A stretch of DNA of 64,000 bases from Bog-473 sp963704355. Its GTDB lineage: Bacteria > Actinomycetota > Acidimicrobiia > Acidimicrobiales > RAAP-2. Under the pieces are notes generated by a model. It ran no database searches and was not told where the DNA came from. It was given only the letters and a program-made list of their open reading frames with translations. Of the stretch, positions 46,868 to 56,131 are shown one piece after another. Both the position numbers and the translations under genes were made by a program. The DNA lies in assembly GCA_963704355.1 (NCBI GenBank), contig OY969891.1:620001-684000 (forward strand), read 5' to 3'. The stretch's first letter is position 1. Each line of letters starts with the position of its first letter.

Positions 46868-47956
46868 TCAGCGGGCGCGGGCGCGGGCGCGGACGAACGT
46901 ATCAACCACCGCGGCCCGCCACGGCGGCAGCGTTGCTTCGCGCTCGAGGGGCGTCTGGCCGAGGCGCACGAGCATGAGGTCGAGCGCCGGGCAGAGCGTG
47001 ATGGTCTGTCCCCCGTAGCCCGAGGCGCGGAACACCCCCAACGGGTTGAGCGTCTCGAGCGTGTCGCCGATCTGCCCCCACCAGTGGGCGCCGTAAGGCG
47101 TCCCGTCGGGGTCCTCCGTCACCATGGTGCGGGCGTAGTCGACCCAGCCCCGCGGCAACAGGCGCGTGCCGTCCCACATGCCGTCGCGCAGGTAGAGCAG
47201 GCCGAAACGGGCGAAGTCGCGCGCCGTGGCCCGTACGTAGGACGAGGCCACCCACGTGCCGGCCTCGTCGAACTCGGGATCGGCGCTCTGCATGCCGATC
47301 GGCCCGAACAGCCGCGCGTGCAAGAAGCGGGCGTACGGCTCGCCCGGGCCGACGGTCCGGGCGACGACGCCCGAGACGATGTTCGAGGTGCCCGAGGAGT
47401 AGTTGAAGCGCGTGTTCGGGGGGACGGCCAGCGGGCGATCGGCGGCGAAGTGCGCCATGTCGGGCTGGCCGTCGCCGAAGAGCATCTTGATGGTGTCCGA
47501 CACCCGGTCGTCGATGTAGTCCTCCGTGAAGTCGAGCCCGTCGCGCATGGCCAGCAGCTGGCGCAACGTGATGGCGTGGCGCGGGTCGCCGGTGTCCGCC
47601 CACTCGGGCACCGCCGCCGGTGCGTCCAGGTCGAGCCGTCCGTCGCCGACGAGCAGGCCGACGACCGCGTGGAGCATCGACTTGGCCATCGACCAGCTGA
47701 GCAGCGGCGTCTCCGCCGAGACCGGGGTGGGCTCGCGGTCGAAGTGCTCGAGCGCCCCGTGGTAGCGCTCCAGCACCAGCCGCCCGCCGTGCACCACGAG
47801 GACGGCGTAGGTGACGGCGATGGGGCCCTCGTCGTCGAAGGCCTCGTCGAGCAGTGGCTCCAGGTCGACGCCCGCCGGTACGGGTCCGGTGGGCCAGACC
47901 TCGGTCGGCCACGACAATCCGTCGGGCTGGGCGGGCAGCGCGACGAGACCGCTCAT
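46868..47956 (-). CDS. Serine hydrolase, beta-lactamase/esterase family
   Basis: A 362-residue protein of the class C beta-lactamase fold. The catalytic S-x-x-K tetrad is SMAK in LLSWSMAKSMLH, and the Tyr motif is YSSGTSN. Relatives are esterases and 6-aminohexanoate-dimer hydrolases. No signal peptide is seen, so it is probably cytosolic. It starts four bases before the end of the upstream epoxide-hydrolase-like gene and is the last of four genes in a minus-strand operon. Confidence 0.85.
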   Translation of the reverse strand: MSGLVALPAQPDGLSWPTEVWPTGPVPAGVDLEPLLDEAFDDEGPIAVTYAVLVVHGGRLVLERYHGALEHFDREPTPVSAETPLLSWSMAKSMLHAVVGLLVGDGRLDLDAPAAVPEWADTGDPRHAITLRQLLAMRDGLDFTEDYIDDRVSDTIKMLFGDGQPDMAHFAADRPLAVPPNTRFNYSSGTSNIVSGVVARTVGPGEPYARFLHARLFGPIGMQSADPEFDEAGTWVASSYVRATARDFARFGLLYLRDGMWDGTRLLPRGWVDYARTMVTEDPDGTPYGAHWWGQIGDTLETLNPLGVFRASGYGGQTITLCPALDLMLVRLGQTPLEREATLPPWRAAVVDTFVRARARAR

Positions 47957-48927
47957 CGGGTGGCGGCGAGGAACTCCATCAACGCGGCGTTCGTCTCGGC
48001 GGGGCGCTCCTGTTGGATCCAGTGGCCCGCGCCCTCCACCACCGTGCCGCCCCGGAAGTCGGGCAGCAGCTCGGTCATGGTGTCGACGGCCCCGGGCTGC
48101 ATGAAGACAACCGGGTCGAGCGAACCGGTGAGGAACCCCGTCGGCATGTCGTAGAGCGAGGCCGGCAGGTCCTTGGAACGTTGCCAGTTGGCATCGAGGT
48201 TGCGGTAGAAGCTGACGGGCCCGAAGAGCCCGCTCCGGGTCAGGCCCTCGGTGTAGACGTCGACGTCGTGCTCGGTCAGCCAGGCCGGGAGCGCGTCGGG
48301 CGCCGGCGTCAAGATGTCCAGGAAGCCCGTGCCCTCGGCGGGCGTGTCGGCCAGCAGGGCCCGCGCGTTGGCCATGCCTTCGCCGCCGGCGGAGTAGAGC
48401 ATCGTGCGCACGAAGCGGCGCGGGTCGGCGTCGAACTCCGCCTCCGGCGGCCCGACCTGTTGGAAGTAGAGCATGTAGAAGAACTTGTCACCGAAAATGT
48501 GCTTGAAGATCTCGGTCGGCGGTCCCGACGCGTTCGAGTACGGGACGCTCATGTTGTAGATGGACGAGACCCGCTCGGGGCGCAGGCGTCCCACCTCCCA
48601 CACCACCATGGCGCCCCAGTCGTGCCCGGAGAAGGCCGCCTGCTCGTAGCCGTAGTGGTCGAGCAGCCCGCACAGGTCGCCTGTCAGCTGGTCCGACCCG
48701 TAGGCGGACACCTCGGTCGGGGCCGAGCTGCCGCCGTAGCCGCGCAGGTCGGGGGCGAACACCCGGTACCCGGCGTCGCCGAGGGCGCCCAGTTGGTGGC
48801 GCCAGGAGTACCACAGCTCAGGGAAGCCGTGGCAGAGCACGACCGGCGGGCCGTCGGGCGGTCCTGCCACCGCAACGTGCAGCTCGATCCCGTTCGCCGG
48901 GATCTGCTCGTGCGTGACCTCAGCCAT
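47953..48927 (-). CDS. Alpha/beta hydrolase, epoxide hydrolase-like
   Basis: A 324-residue enzyme with the oxyanion segment HGFPELWYSWRHQL, the nucleophile Asp in SGHDWGAMV and the final His in EGAGHWIQQERP. The FPELWYSWR and GHDWG motifs place it with soluble epoxide hydrolases. Cap-domain tyrosines, needed for ring opening, are plausible in YMLYFQ. It overlaps the luciferase-like gene upstream by eight bases. Confidence 0.88.
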   Translation of the reverse strand: MAEVTHEQIPANGIELHVAVAGPPDGPPVVLCHGFPELWYSWRHQLGALGDAGYRVFAPDLRGYGGSSAPTEVSAYGSDQLTGDLCGLLDHYGYEQAAFSGHDWGAMVVWEVGRLRPERVSSIYNMSVPYSNASGPPTEIFKHIFGDKFFYMLYFQQVGPPEAEFDADPRRFVRTMLYSAGGEGMANARALLADTPAEGTGFLDILTPAPDALPAWLTEHDVDVYTEGLTRSGLFGPVSFYRNLDANWQRSKDLPASLYDMPTGFLTGSLDPVVFMQPGAVDTMTELLPDFRGGTVVEGAGHWIQQERPAETNAALMEFLAATR

Positions 48928-50158
48928 GGGGCGTCACCTTCTCGCCCTCGTTCTCGCTCCCGGCCTCGGCGGCCGCCCGCCCGGCCTTCTCCGCCTTCTC
49001 CCCATGGTGCTTCTGGATGGCCGACATGACGGCGTTGCCCGCCGCGCCGATGAACTCCGGGCGGTTCTCGGCCGCCCAGTCGCGGCTCGAGGTGAGCGAC
49101 TCGGACGAGCCCTGGAAGCGCGGGGCGACGTAGCGGGCGATCAGCTCGTAGGAGTGCCGGGTGGCCGCCGTGTCCGCCCACTCGTGGCCCATGAGCAGGA
49201 ACGTGCCGAAGCCACCGGACTGGACCTGGAGGCGCTCGATCTGCGTGATGGCGTCGTCCACCGTGCCGATCACCGCAAAGCCCGACGCGTTGAGCGCGTC
49301 GACGAGCGACTCGAAATTCTCGGTGTTCGGCGCCAACGGCAGCGCGGCCACCCGCTGGAAGTAGTCGACCCACTCCTCGAGCCCGAAGGCGACGTCGGCC
49401 ACCGCCTGCTCCTTGGTGTCGGCGATGTGCATCGGGCCGACCAGGCGCCACTTGTTGCGGTCGACGGTGGTGGAGAACTCCTGGGAGCGCTCCTCCATGA
49501 CGTCCCAGTGGATGCCGAGCACGTCGAAGCCGCCGGCCGAGGTGGCGCCGATGGAGAGCAGGCTGGTGCCGAACCGGCCCGCCGCCCGCGGCCCGGCGGG
49601 CGAGACCTGCGCCGCCACTGCGACCTCGGGGAAGGGGTGCTGGTAGGGGCGGAGCTGCAGCCGCGCCTTGACCAGCTTGAACCACTCGGTCTCCAGGGAG
49701 ACCGTCTCGCCCGCCAGCAGCTGGAGGATGGCGCCGAGCGACTCCTCCATCATGTCGCGCTGCTTGGCCGGGTCGATGCCCATCATGAAGGCGTCCGACG
49801 GCAGGGCGCCCGGACCGACGCCGAGCATGACGCGGCCGCGCGTGAGGTGGTCGAGGAGCACCATGCGGTCGGCCAGCATGAACGGATGGTGGTAGGGCAG
49901 CGACGACACGCCGGTGCCCAAGCGGATGTGGCGGGTGCGCGGCGCCGCGGCCGCGATGAAGACCTCCGGTGAGGCAATGATCTCGTAGCCCGCCGAGTGG
50001 TGCTCGCCGAACCAGGCCTCGTCGAAGCCGAGCTCATCGAGGTGCTCGATCAGCTGCAGGTCGCGCTCGAGCGCCAGCGTGGGGTTCTGGCCGACCGGGT
50101 GGAACGGGGCGAGGAAGATGCCGAACTTCAGGCGGCCGTCGGCGGCGATGGTGGTCAT
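48920..50158 (-). CDS. LLM class flavin-dependent oxidoreductase
   Basis: A 412-residue luciferase-like monooxygenase. It has KFGIFLAPFHPVGQNP at the start, the conserved WFGEHHSAGYE, RHIRLGTGVSSLPYHHPFMLADR and RGRVMLGVGPGALPSDAFMMG. It is larger and more complete than the LLM protein at 1275. Members with this N-terminus oxidise aliphatic or terpenoid compounds. It is the second gene of an operon with a dehydrogenase, an epoxide hydrolase and a serine hydrolase, so a ring- or chain-opening catabolic path is inferred. Confidence 0.9.
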   Translation of the reverse strand: MTTIAADGRLKFGIFLAPFHPVGQNPTLALERDLQLIEHLDELGFDEAWFGEHHSAGYEIIASPEVFIAAAAPRTRHIRLGTGVSSLPYHHPFMLADRMVLLDHLTRGRVMLGVGPGALPSDAFMMGIDPAKQRDMMEESLGAILQLLAGETVSLETEWFKLVKARLQLRPYQHPFPEVAVAAQVSPAGPRAAGRFGTSLLSIGATSAGGFDVLGIHWDVMEERSQEFSTTVDRNKWRLVGPMHIADTKEQAVADVAFGLEEWVDYFQRVAALPLAPNTENFESLVDALNASGFAVIGTVDDAITQIERLQVQSGGFGTFLLMGHEWADTAATRHSYELIARYVAPRFQGSSESLTSSRDWAAENRPEFIGAAGNAVMSAIQKHHGEKAEKAGRAAAEAGSENEGEKVTPHG

Positions 50159-50198
50159 GCGTCTCCGTCTCTGTGCGGGTGGTCGGCGCGTGTGGTGG

Positions 50199-51266
50199 TC
50201 ACGGCTTTACGAGGATCTTGCCCTGCTCGCCCGGCGCGCGCAGCGTCTCGAACGCGCCCGGCGCCCCGGCGAGGTCGACCGACGAGGTGACGAGCAGCTC
50301 GGCGCCCGGCACCCCCGCGCCCAGGCGGGTCAGCGTCGCCGCGAACTCGGCCGGCGTGTACCCGAAGGAGAAGCGCAGCTCCATCTCCTTGGTCACCGCC
50401 ATGAACGGCTCAATGGCGTCGGTATGCATGCAGACCCCCACCACGACGATGCGGCTGTGCGGAGGGGCGTCGGCGATGAGCGACTGCAGCATGCCGGGCA
50501 CGCCGACGGCCTCGAAGATCACCGGGTCCGTGACCACCCCGCCGAGCATCGACGCGCCCGCCCGCTCCATCACCGTCTTGGCGACCCCGAAGGCCGCCCA
50601 GCGCTCGTGCGGGGACTCGGCGGCCGGGTCGATGACCTCGTCCGCGCCGAACGCCTCGGCCAGCCGCCGCCGGGTGGGCGAGAAGTCGGCCGCCAGCACC
50701 GGCCCGTGGCCGCGGCCCTTGAGGGCGGCGATCACCGCGAGGCCCACCGGTCCGCAGCCGACGACGAGGCAGGGTTGGCCCTCGGTGAGGCCGGCCAGCC
50801 CGACGGCGTGCTCTCCCACGGCGAGCGGCTCGGTGAGCGCGGCGAGGTCGGTGGCGAGCCCGTCGGGCACGGGAAGTAGCAACATCTCCTGGAGCACCAG
50901 GTGCTCGCCGAGCGCGCCCGGATAGGTGTTCGAGTACCCGATCTGCTCCACGCCCGTCGGGCCCACGATGATCGGTACCGAGCAGACCCGCGTGCCCACC
51001 GGCAGCGTGCCGACGGTGTCGGGGCCGTGCTCGACGACTTCCGCGCAGAACTCGTGGCCGAAGACACAGTCCGCGGCCGGGTCGAGCGCCGGCACGCCGA
51101 CCGAGTCCATCAGCCCCGTGAAGTGGGAGAAGTCAGCCAGCGCGTGCAGGTCGGAACCGCAGATGCCCGCAGCCAGCGACGTGGCGACGACGTGGCCCGA
51201 CGACGGCACGGGATCGGGGACCTCGCCCACGACCAGTTGCCCGCCCCGCGTCACTGCGGCTCGCAC
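50199..51266 (-). CDS. Zinc-dependent alcohol dehydrogenase family protein
   Basis: A 355-residue medium-chain dehydrogenase. The catalytic zinc ligands are the Cys in AGICGSDLHAL and the His and Glu in FGHEFCAEV. The NAD-binding motif is VVGCGPVGLAVIAAL. The four-cysteine structural zinc loop is not visible. GTG 51266 (MRAAVTRGGQ) is the start; the much longer open frame upstream is antisense to the SDR and DUF genes. It heads the four-gene minus-strand operon and is divergent from the SDR gene by 57 bp. Confidence 0.87.
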   Translation of the reverse strand: MRAAVTRGGQLVVGEVPDPVPSSGHVVATSLAAGICGSDLHALADFSHFTGLMDSVGVPALDPAADCVFGHEFCAEVVEHGPDTVGTLPVGTRVCSVPIIVGPTGVEQIGYSNTYPGALGEHLVLQEMLLLPVPDGLATDLAALTEPLAVGEHAVGLAGLTEGQPCLVVGCGPVGLAVIAALKGRGHGPVLAADFSPTRRRLAEAFGADEVIDPAAESPHERWAAFGVAKTVMERAGASMLGGVVTDPVIFEAVGVPGMLQSLIADAPPHSRIVVVGVCMHTDAIEPFMAVTKEMELRFSFGYTPAEFAATLTRLGAGVPGAELLVTSSVDLAGAPGAFETLRAPGEQGKILVKP

Positions 51267-51323
51267 GTCAGCTCGACCCCCCGGGACGGCGCGCCCGCCC
51301 GCATTCGTCGTACGTTTTGCGCG

Positions 51324-52181
51324 ATGAGTCTCACACACGCATCTCCGGAGCGCCCGTTCGCGGGCCAGGTGGCCCTGGTCACCGGCGCGGCCCGCCCGCG
51401 CGGCATCGGCCGGGCCACCGCCCTCGGACTGGCCCGCGGCGGGGCCGACGTGGCGTGCCTCGACATCGCCCGGGCCTACGACGACGCGCCGTTCCACGCC
51501 ACCGGGACGGGCGACGACCTGGCGTCGGTCGCAGCCGAGATCGAGTCGCTCGGCGTCCGGGCCGCGACGGCCGTGGCCGACGTGTCGGACGAGGCGGCGG
51601 TGGAGTCCGCCGTCGAGGCGGTGAGCGCGGAGCTGGGGATCGTCACGCTGGTGGCGAACGTGGCTGGGGGCAGCGGTCCGGGCTTCGGGCTCGGCCCTCT
51701 GCTCAACGTGAACGCCGACGAGTTCCGCCGCGTGCTCGACGTGAACCTCGTCGGCACGTGGCTCGTCTCCAAGGCGTGTGCGACGCGCATGGTGACGGGC
51801 GGCGCCGGCGGGCGCATCTGCAACGTCTCGAGCCAGGCCGGCAAGCGGGCCTTCCCGTTCCTCGGTGCCTACTGCGCCGCCAAGGCCGGCGTGATCCTGC
51901 TCACCCAGACGATGGCCCTCGAGCTCGGGCCCCAGGGCATCGCCGTCAACGCCGTGTGCCCGGGCACCGTGGACACCGACCTCATCAACAAGGACGCCAT
52001 GTTCGAGGGCCTGGTGGGCGGCCCCGAGGGGCTGGCCGACTTCATCACCCGGGAGATCCCGCTCGGCCGGCTCCAGAGCGCGGAGGAGATCGCGGCCGCC
52101 ATCTGCTGGCTGCTCTCCGACGCCGCCCGGGGCGTCACCGGCGAGGCGTTGAATGTGAGCGCCGGACAGACAATGGTTTAG
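51324..52181 (+). CDS. SDR family oxidoreductase
   Basis: A 285-residue classical short-chain dehydrogenase with the cofactor turn TGAARPRGIGRA, catalytic Ser in NVSSQAGK, and Tyr-Lys in YCAAKAG. A stretch of about ten extra residues after strand 2 (DIARAYDDAPFHATG) is typical of the subfamily that works with bound NAD and mycofactocin-like partners, though no mycofactocin genes are here. First gene of a three-gene plus-strand operon. Confidence 0.88.
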   Translation: MSLTHASPERPFAGQVALVTGAARPRGIGRATALGLARGGADVACLDIARAYDDAPFHATGTGDDLASVAAEIESLGVRAATAVADVSDEAAVESAVEAVSAELGIVTLVANVAGGSGPGFGLGPLLNVNADEFRRVLDVNLVGTWLVSKACATRMVTGGAGGRICNVSSQAGKRAFPFLGAYCAAKAGVILLTQTMALELGPQGIAVNAVCPGTVDTDLINKDAMFEGLVGGPEGLADFITREIPLGRLQSAEEIAAAICWLLSDAARGVTGEALNVSAGQTMV

Positions 52182-52184
52182 GCC

Positions 52185-53198
52185 ATGCCGATCCTCGATG
52201 CCCGCCACGACCTCGCCCACCCCGTCGAAGGCGACAGCGCCTGGAGCGAGTCGTACTACTTCAACGCCTACGACCCCGACACCGACTCGGGGCTGTTCAC
52301 CCGCATCGGCATCCGGCCCAACGAGGGCACCATGGACGTGGGCATGTCGGTGTGGCTCCCGGGCGGCGAGCTGGGCGAGTACCGCTGGGTCAAGGAGCAA
52401 CACGACATGGTGGACTCGGTGCTCGACGTGGGCGCCGTCCGCTACGAGATGCTCGGGGCGCTCCAGTCGTGGCGCCTCACCATGGACGACGCCGTGCAGG
52501 CGCGGCCGTGCGGGAAGAGCCGGGCCGAGGCCGAGGCCGAGGCGCATCCGGTGAAGGTCGCGCTCGACGTGCGCTTCGACGCCATCACGCCCGCGGTGGG
52601 CACCGACGGCCAGCCGGGTGGCGGACCGAAGTCGGCTGAGGCCGCGGCGGCATCGAGCACCGTGGGCAAGGGCCACCTGGAGCAGGCGGGGCGCTGGACG
52701 GGCAGGCTCACCGTCGACGGCGTGACGCACGAGTGGACGGGCGCCCACGGCAACCGCGACCGGTCGTGGGGCCCGCGCCGCTGGGGCGGCCCCAAAATGT
52801 GGCGGTGGTTCTCCATCAACGTGGGCGAGGACATGCACTTCGGTGGCATCCGCCTCGGCACCGGGGCGGGGGACCTGCACCGCGGCTGGGTCTGGGACGG
52901 CGAGCGCGCCACCTCGGTCGCCGAGTGGCGGGTGCGCACCGAGATGGAGGACGACGGCGTCACGCACCGCGTCGTCCACCTCGACGTGGTCGACAAGTCG
53001 GGCCGCACCTTCCCCCTGCGCGGCGACGTGCTCCGCGTGGCGCCGATCGGGCAGGCCGGCGGCACGCTGGTCAACGAGGGACTGGCCCGCTGGACCTATG
53101 ACGGCGACGGCGGCGGCGCGGCCCGCACGGGCTACGGCATCGCCGAGTACCTCCATCAGCTCGACGACGCCGGGAGGCCGGTCGTCCCCGTCGAGTAG
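52185..53198 (+). CDS. DUF7064/7065-like (CrtC/lipocalin-fold) protein
   Basis: A 337-residue protein of unknown activity, three bp after the SDR gene. Conserved-looking phrases are SWSESYYFNAYDPD (approximate, near residues 18-31), GAHGNRDRSWGPRRWG and MWRWFSINVGEDMHFGGIRLG. They recall the hydroxyneurosporene synthase-like beta-barrel proteins found in actinobacterial lipid or steroid catabolic clusters. The name is tentative. Confidence 0.6.
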   Translation: MPILDARHDLAHPVEGDSAWSESYYFNAYDPDTDSGLFTRIGIRPNEGTMDVGMSVWLPGGELGEYRWVKEQHDMVDSVLDVGAVRYEMLGALQSWRLTMDDAVQARPCGKSRAEAEAEAHPVKVALDVRFDAITPAVGTDGQPGGGPKSAEAAAASSTVGKGHLEQAGRWTGRLTVDGVTHEWTGAHGNRDRSWGPRRWGGPKMWRWFSINVGEDMHFGGIRLGTGAGDLHRGWVWDGERATSVAEWRVRTEMEDDGVTHRVVHLDVVDKSGRTFPLRGDVLRVAPIGQAGGTLVNEGLARWTYDGDGGGAARTGYGIAEYLHQLDDAGRPVVPVE

Positions 53199-53224
53199 TT
53201 GCGCGCTCGAGCACCCGCATTCCG

Positions 53225-54589
53225 ATGACGCCGCGGCTGAGCGGTGACGATTGGGCCGCCACGATCGGTGAGCGCCTGGGCGGCCGCGTCCGCGACCTGC
53301 ACCGGCTCTCGGGCGGCGCGTCGCGGGTGACCAGCGCGTTCGACCTGGAAACCGGGGCGGGCCCGGACGCCGGCGTCCGGCCGCTGATCCTCCAGGTCGA
53401 CCGGGGCGACCCCGCCGCGGGGGCCGGGAAGGTGCGCCTCGAGCGCGCCCTGCTCGAGGCGGCGGGGGCCGCCGCCGTCCCCGTGCCGGCGGTGGTCGCC
53501 ATGGGCCAGGGCGACGCGGTGGGCTCGGCGTGGCTGGTGGTCGAGCGCTTCGAGGGCGAGACGATCCCGCGCAAGATCCTGCGCGACCCCGAGTGGGCCG
53601 GCGCCCGCCGCGCCCTCACCCAGCAGTGCGGGTCCGCGCTTGCGGCCATCCACACCATCGACCCCGACGCGGTGGAGGGCCTGCCGCGCGCCGACCCGCT
53701 GCGCGACCCCCTCCCGCTGCTCGATGCGCTGCACGAGATCCGTCCCGCGCTCGAGCTCGGCGCGCGCTGGCTGGCCGCGCACCGGCCCGACGACGGCGCG
53801 CGCGTCACGGTGCACGGCGACTTCCGCCTGGGGAATCTGCTCGTCGGGCCCGAGGGCCTGCGCGGCGTGCTCGACTGGGAGCTGGCGCACGGCGGTGACC
53901 CGGCCGAGGACATCGGGTGGCTGTGCGCGCCGGCCTGGCGCTTCGGCGGCGAGGGCGAGGTGGCCGGCGTGGGCTCGCTCGACGAGCTGCTGGCCGCGTA
54001 CGCGGCGGCCGGTGGCGCACCGATCGACCCGGTCCGGGTGCACTGGTGGGAGGTCTATGCGACGGTCAAGTGGGCCACCATCTGCGCGCTGCAGGCGTCG
54101 GCGCACCTGAGCGGCGCCACCCGCTCGGTCGAGCTCGCCGCCATCGGGCGCCGGGTGTGCGAGAGCGAGTGGGACCTCTTCGCGCTCCTCGGGGTGACAC
54201 CGCCCGCCGACTACTCCGAGCCGGTCGCGGCGGACGGACCGGTACCGCCCTTCGGCCGCCCGACGGCGGCCGAGCTGGTAGAGGCCGTGCGCGAGTATCT
54301 CGACGGCGTCATGGAGCGCGGCGAGGGCGCCGCCCGCTTCGAGGCCCGGGTGGCGCGCAACGCGCTCAGCGTGGTCGAGCGCGAGGTGCGTCTGGGCTCC
54401 TCGATCGCGGCCGCGCACGCGGCACGGCTCCGTGCGCTCGGCTACGCCGACGACGCTGCGCTAGCGGCGGCGCTGCGTGCCGGCAAGCTCGACGGCGACT
54501 TTGGGCAGGTGGCCCCCGCGCTCGCGGCGTCGGCGCGCGACCAGCTGCTGGTGGCGAACCCCGCCTACTTGCCGCCGGCCAGCAAGTAG
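53225..54589 (+). CDS. Phosphotransferase (APH family) with DUF6285-like C-terminus
   Basis: A 454-residue protein with an aminoglycoside-phosphotransferase-like kinase domain: VTVHGDFRLGNLLV is the catalytic loop and VLDWELAHGGDPAEDIGWL the metal-binding Asp motif. A C-terminal helical part (from about residue 345, PFGRPTAAELVEAVREYL) is like DUF6285, often fused to or next to such kinases in acyl-CoA dehydrogenase clusters. The substrate is unlikely to be an antibiotic. Its end overlaps the convergent MFS gene by 25 bp. Confidence 0.82.
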   Translation: MTPRLSGDDWAATIGERLGGRVRDLHRLSGGASRVTSAFDLETGAGPDAGVRPLILQVDRGDPAAGAGKVRLERALLEAAGAAAVPVPAVVAMGQGDAVGSAWLVVERFEGETIPRKILRDPEWAGARRALTQQCGSALAAIHTIDPDAVEGLPRADPLRDPLPLLDALHEIRPALELGARWLAAHRPDDGARVTVHGDFRLGNLLVGPEGLRGVLDWELAHGGDPAEDIGWLCAPAWRFGGEGEVAGVGSLDELLAAYAAAGGAPIDPVRVHWWEVYATVKWATICALQASAHLSGATRSVELAAIGRRVCESEWDLFALLGVTPPADYSEPVAADGPVPPFGRPTAAELVEAVREYLDGVMERGEGAARFEARVARNALSVVEREVRLGSSIAAAHAARLRALGYADDAALAAALRAGKLDGDFGQVAPALAASARDQLLVANPAYLPPASK

Positions 54590-56082
54590 GGCACCGGCTC
54601 GGCGACGTCCGCCACGGCCGGCGACGGCCCGGCTTCGCCCAATGGTCCCTCGACGAGCGGCTTGACGTCGGCCGTCTCCACCGCGCGCGCCCCGATCCCC
54701 TGGAGCACCGCGCCGGCCACCAGGCCGCAGCCGATCATGAAGGCCCAGGCGTGGTGGAACGCGGTAACGGCCGACGCGCCGCTCGCCGTGCCCAGAATGG
54801 CGACGAGGCAGGCGACGCCGAGCGCGACGCCGATCTGGCGGGTCATGGCGTAGAGCGCCGAGCCGGTGGCGAAGCGCTGCGGCGGGAGGGGCGCGGTGGC
54901 GGCGCCCCCGAGCGACGGCAGCACGAGCCCGACGCCGAAGCCGCTGAGGAGGCTGCCGGGCAGGTAGGCGCCTGCCCAGTCCGGGGTGGCACCGACGTGG
55001 GTCAGCCACCACGCACCGCCGCCCGCGAAGAAGAGCGCACCGGCGGTGCCGACGGCGCGGTGACCGAGCTTGGCGCCGAGGACGCCGGCGGGGAACGCGG
55101 TGAGGCCGGCCAGCAAGGGGCCCGGGGCGATCATGAAGCCGGCCCGGAGGACCGACTCGTGCCAGACGCCCGTCAGGAAGAGCACGCCGCCGAGCACCAG
55201 GGCCCCGAAGCCGCCGAAGAAGATGAGCGAGCTCACGTCGGCGAGCGCAACGGCGCGGTGGCGGATCACCGCGGGCTCGACGATCGGGTAGGGGTGGCGG
55301 AACGAGCGCACCACGAGCCAGGCGCCGGAGACCGCCGCGAGCGCGAAGGCGCCCACGATGCGCGGGCTGCCCCAGCCCCAGTCGGAGCCCTCGACGATGG
55401 CGGCGACCAGACTGGCCACCGCGACGGACAGCAGGGCGGCGCCCAGCAAGTCGGACTTGTGCGCCACCGGGTCGCGCACCTCGCGCAGCAGCCGGACCCC
55501 GAAGACCAGCGCGAGCACGCTGAACGGCAGGTTCACCAGGAAGACCCAGCGCCAGCTGAGCTGGACGAGCAGCCCGCCGACCGGGGGGCCGAAGGCGGCG
55601 GCCGCCCCGCCCACGGCCGACCACAGACCGATGGCCGCGCCCTTCCGGGCCGGGCCGAACGCCGGCAGCAAGAGGCCCAGGGAGGTGGGGAGCATCAACG
55701 CACCGCCCGTCGCCTGCACCACACGTGCGCCGACGAGGACGCCGAGCGAAGGGGCGATCGCACAGACCGCGGACGAGGCCGTGAAGATGGCCAGCCCTAT
55801 GAGGAAGGCGCGCTTGCGGCCGGTCCGGTCGGCCCAGCGCCCGGCCGGGACCAGGGCGGCGGCGAAGACGATCGTGTAGGCGCTGAGGACCCACGACAGC
55901 GAGCTCAGGCTCTCGCCGTGGAAGCTGGCCGAGATGCTCGGGAAGGCGATGTTGACGATGAACAGGTCCAACGAGGAGAGAAAGACCCCGATCAAGACGA
56001 TGAGGGCCGTCACCGTCGGGCGAGCGTTCCCGGGCGCGTCGGGCGGCGGAACAAGACGGGGACCACGAGCCAGTTCTGTCAT
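54565..56082 (-). CDS. MFS transporter, DHA2 (14-helix) drug efflux type
   Basis: A 505-residue membrane transporter. Motif A between helices 2 and 3 reads GRWADRTGRKRAF, motif C-like VGGAAAAFGPPVGGLL is in helix 5, and the start has SSLDLFIVNIAFPSI, typical of DHA2 proton-driven exporters. ATG 56082 (MTELARG) lies inside an inverted repeat shared with the divergent HxlR regulator, which probably represses it. The substrate is unknown. Confidence 0.9.
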   Translation of the reverse strand: MTELARGPRLVPPPDAPGNARPTVTALIVLIGVFLSSLDLFIVNIAFPSISASFHGESLSSLSWVLSAYTIVFAAALVPAGRWADRTGRKRAFLIGLAIFTASSAVCAIAPSLGVLVGARVVQATGGALMLPTSLGLLLPAFGPARKGAAIGLWSAVGGAAAAFGPPVGGLLVQLSWRWVFLVNLPFSVLALVFGVRLLREVRDPVAHKSDLLGAALLSVAVASLVAAIVEGSDWGWGSPRIVGAFALAAVSGAWLVVRSFRHPYPIVEPAVIRHRAVALADVSSLIFFGGFGALVLGGVLFLTGVWHESVLRAGFMIAPGPLLAGLTAFPAGVLGAKLGHRAVGTAGALFFAGGGAWWLTHVGATPDWAGAYLPGSLLSGFGVGLVLPSLGGAATAPLPPQRFATGSALYAMTRQIGVALGVACLVAILGTASGASAVTAFHHAWAFMIGCGLVAGAVLQGIGARAVETADVKPLVEGPLGEAGPSPAVADVAEPVPYLLAGGK

Positions 56083-56111
56083 GCAACGTACGCTAACGAA
56101 GAAAGTTGCAT
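56081..56111. promoter_or_regulatory. Inverted repeat operator between MFS and HxlR genes
   Basis: ATGCAAC-N17-GTTGCAT is a perfect 7-bp inverted repeat that overlaps the MFS start codon and lies 20 bp before the HxlR start. The position fits a site for the HxlR protein. Confidence 0.55.
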
Positions 56112-56131
56112 AAAACAACGCTCTGACGAGA

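Noticed and set aside
51267..53156. Extension of the alcohol dehydrogenase frame up to 53156
   Set aside because: The extension is antisense to the SDR and DUF7064-like genes and Arg/His-rich; the enzyme begins at GTG 51266.
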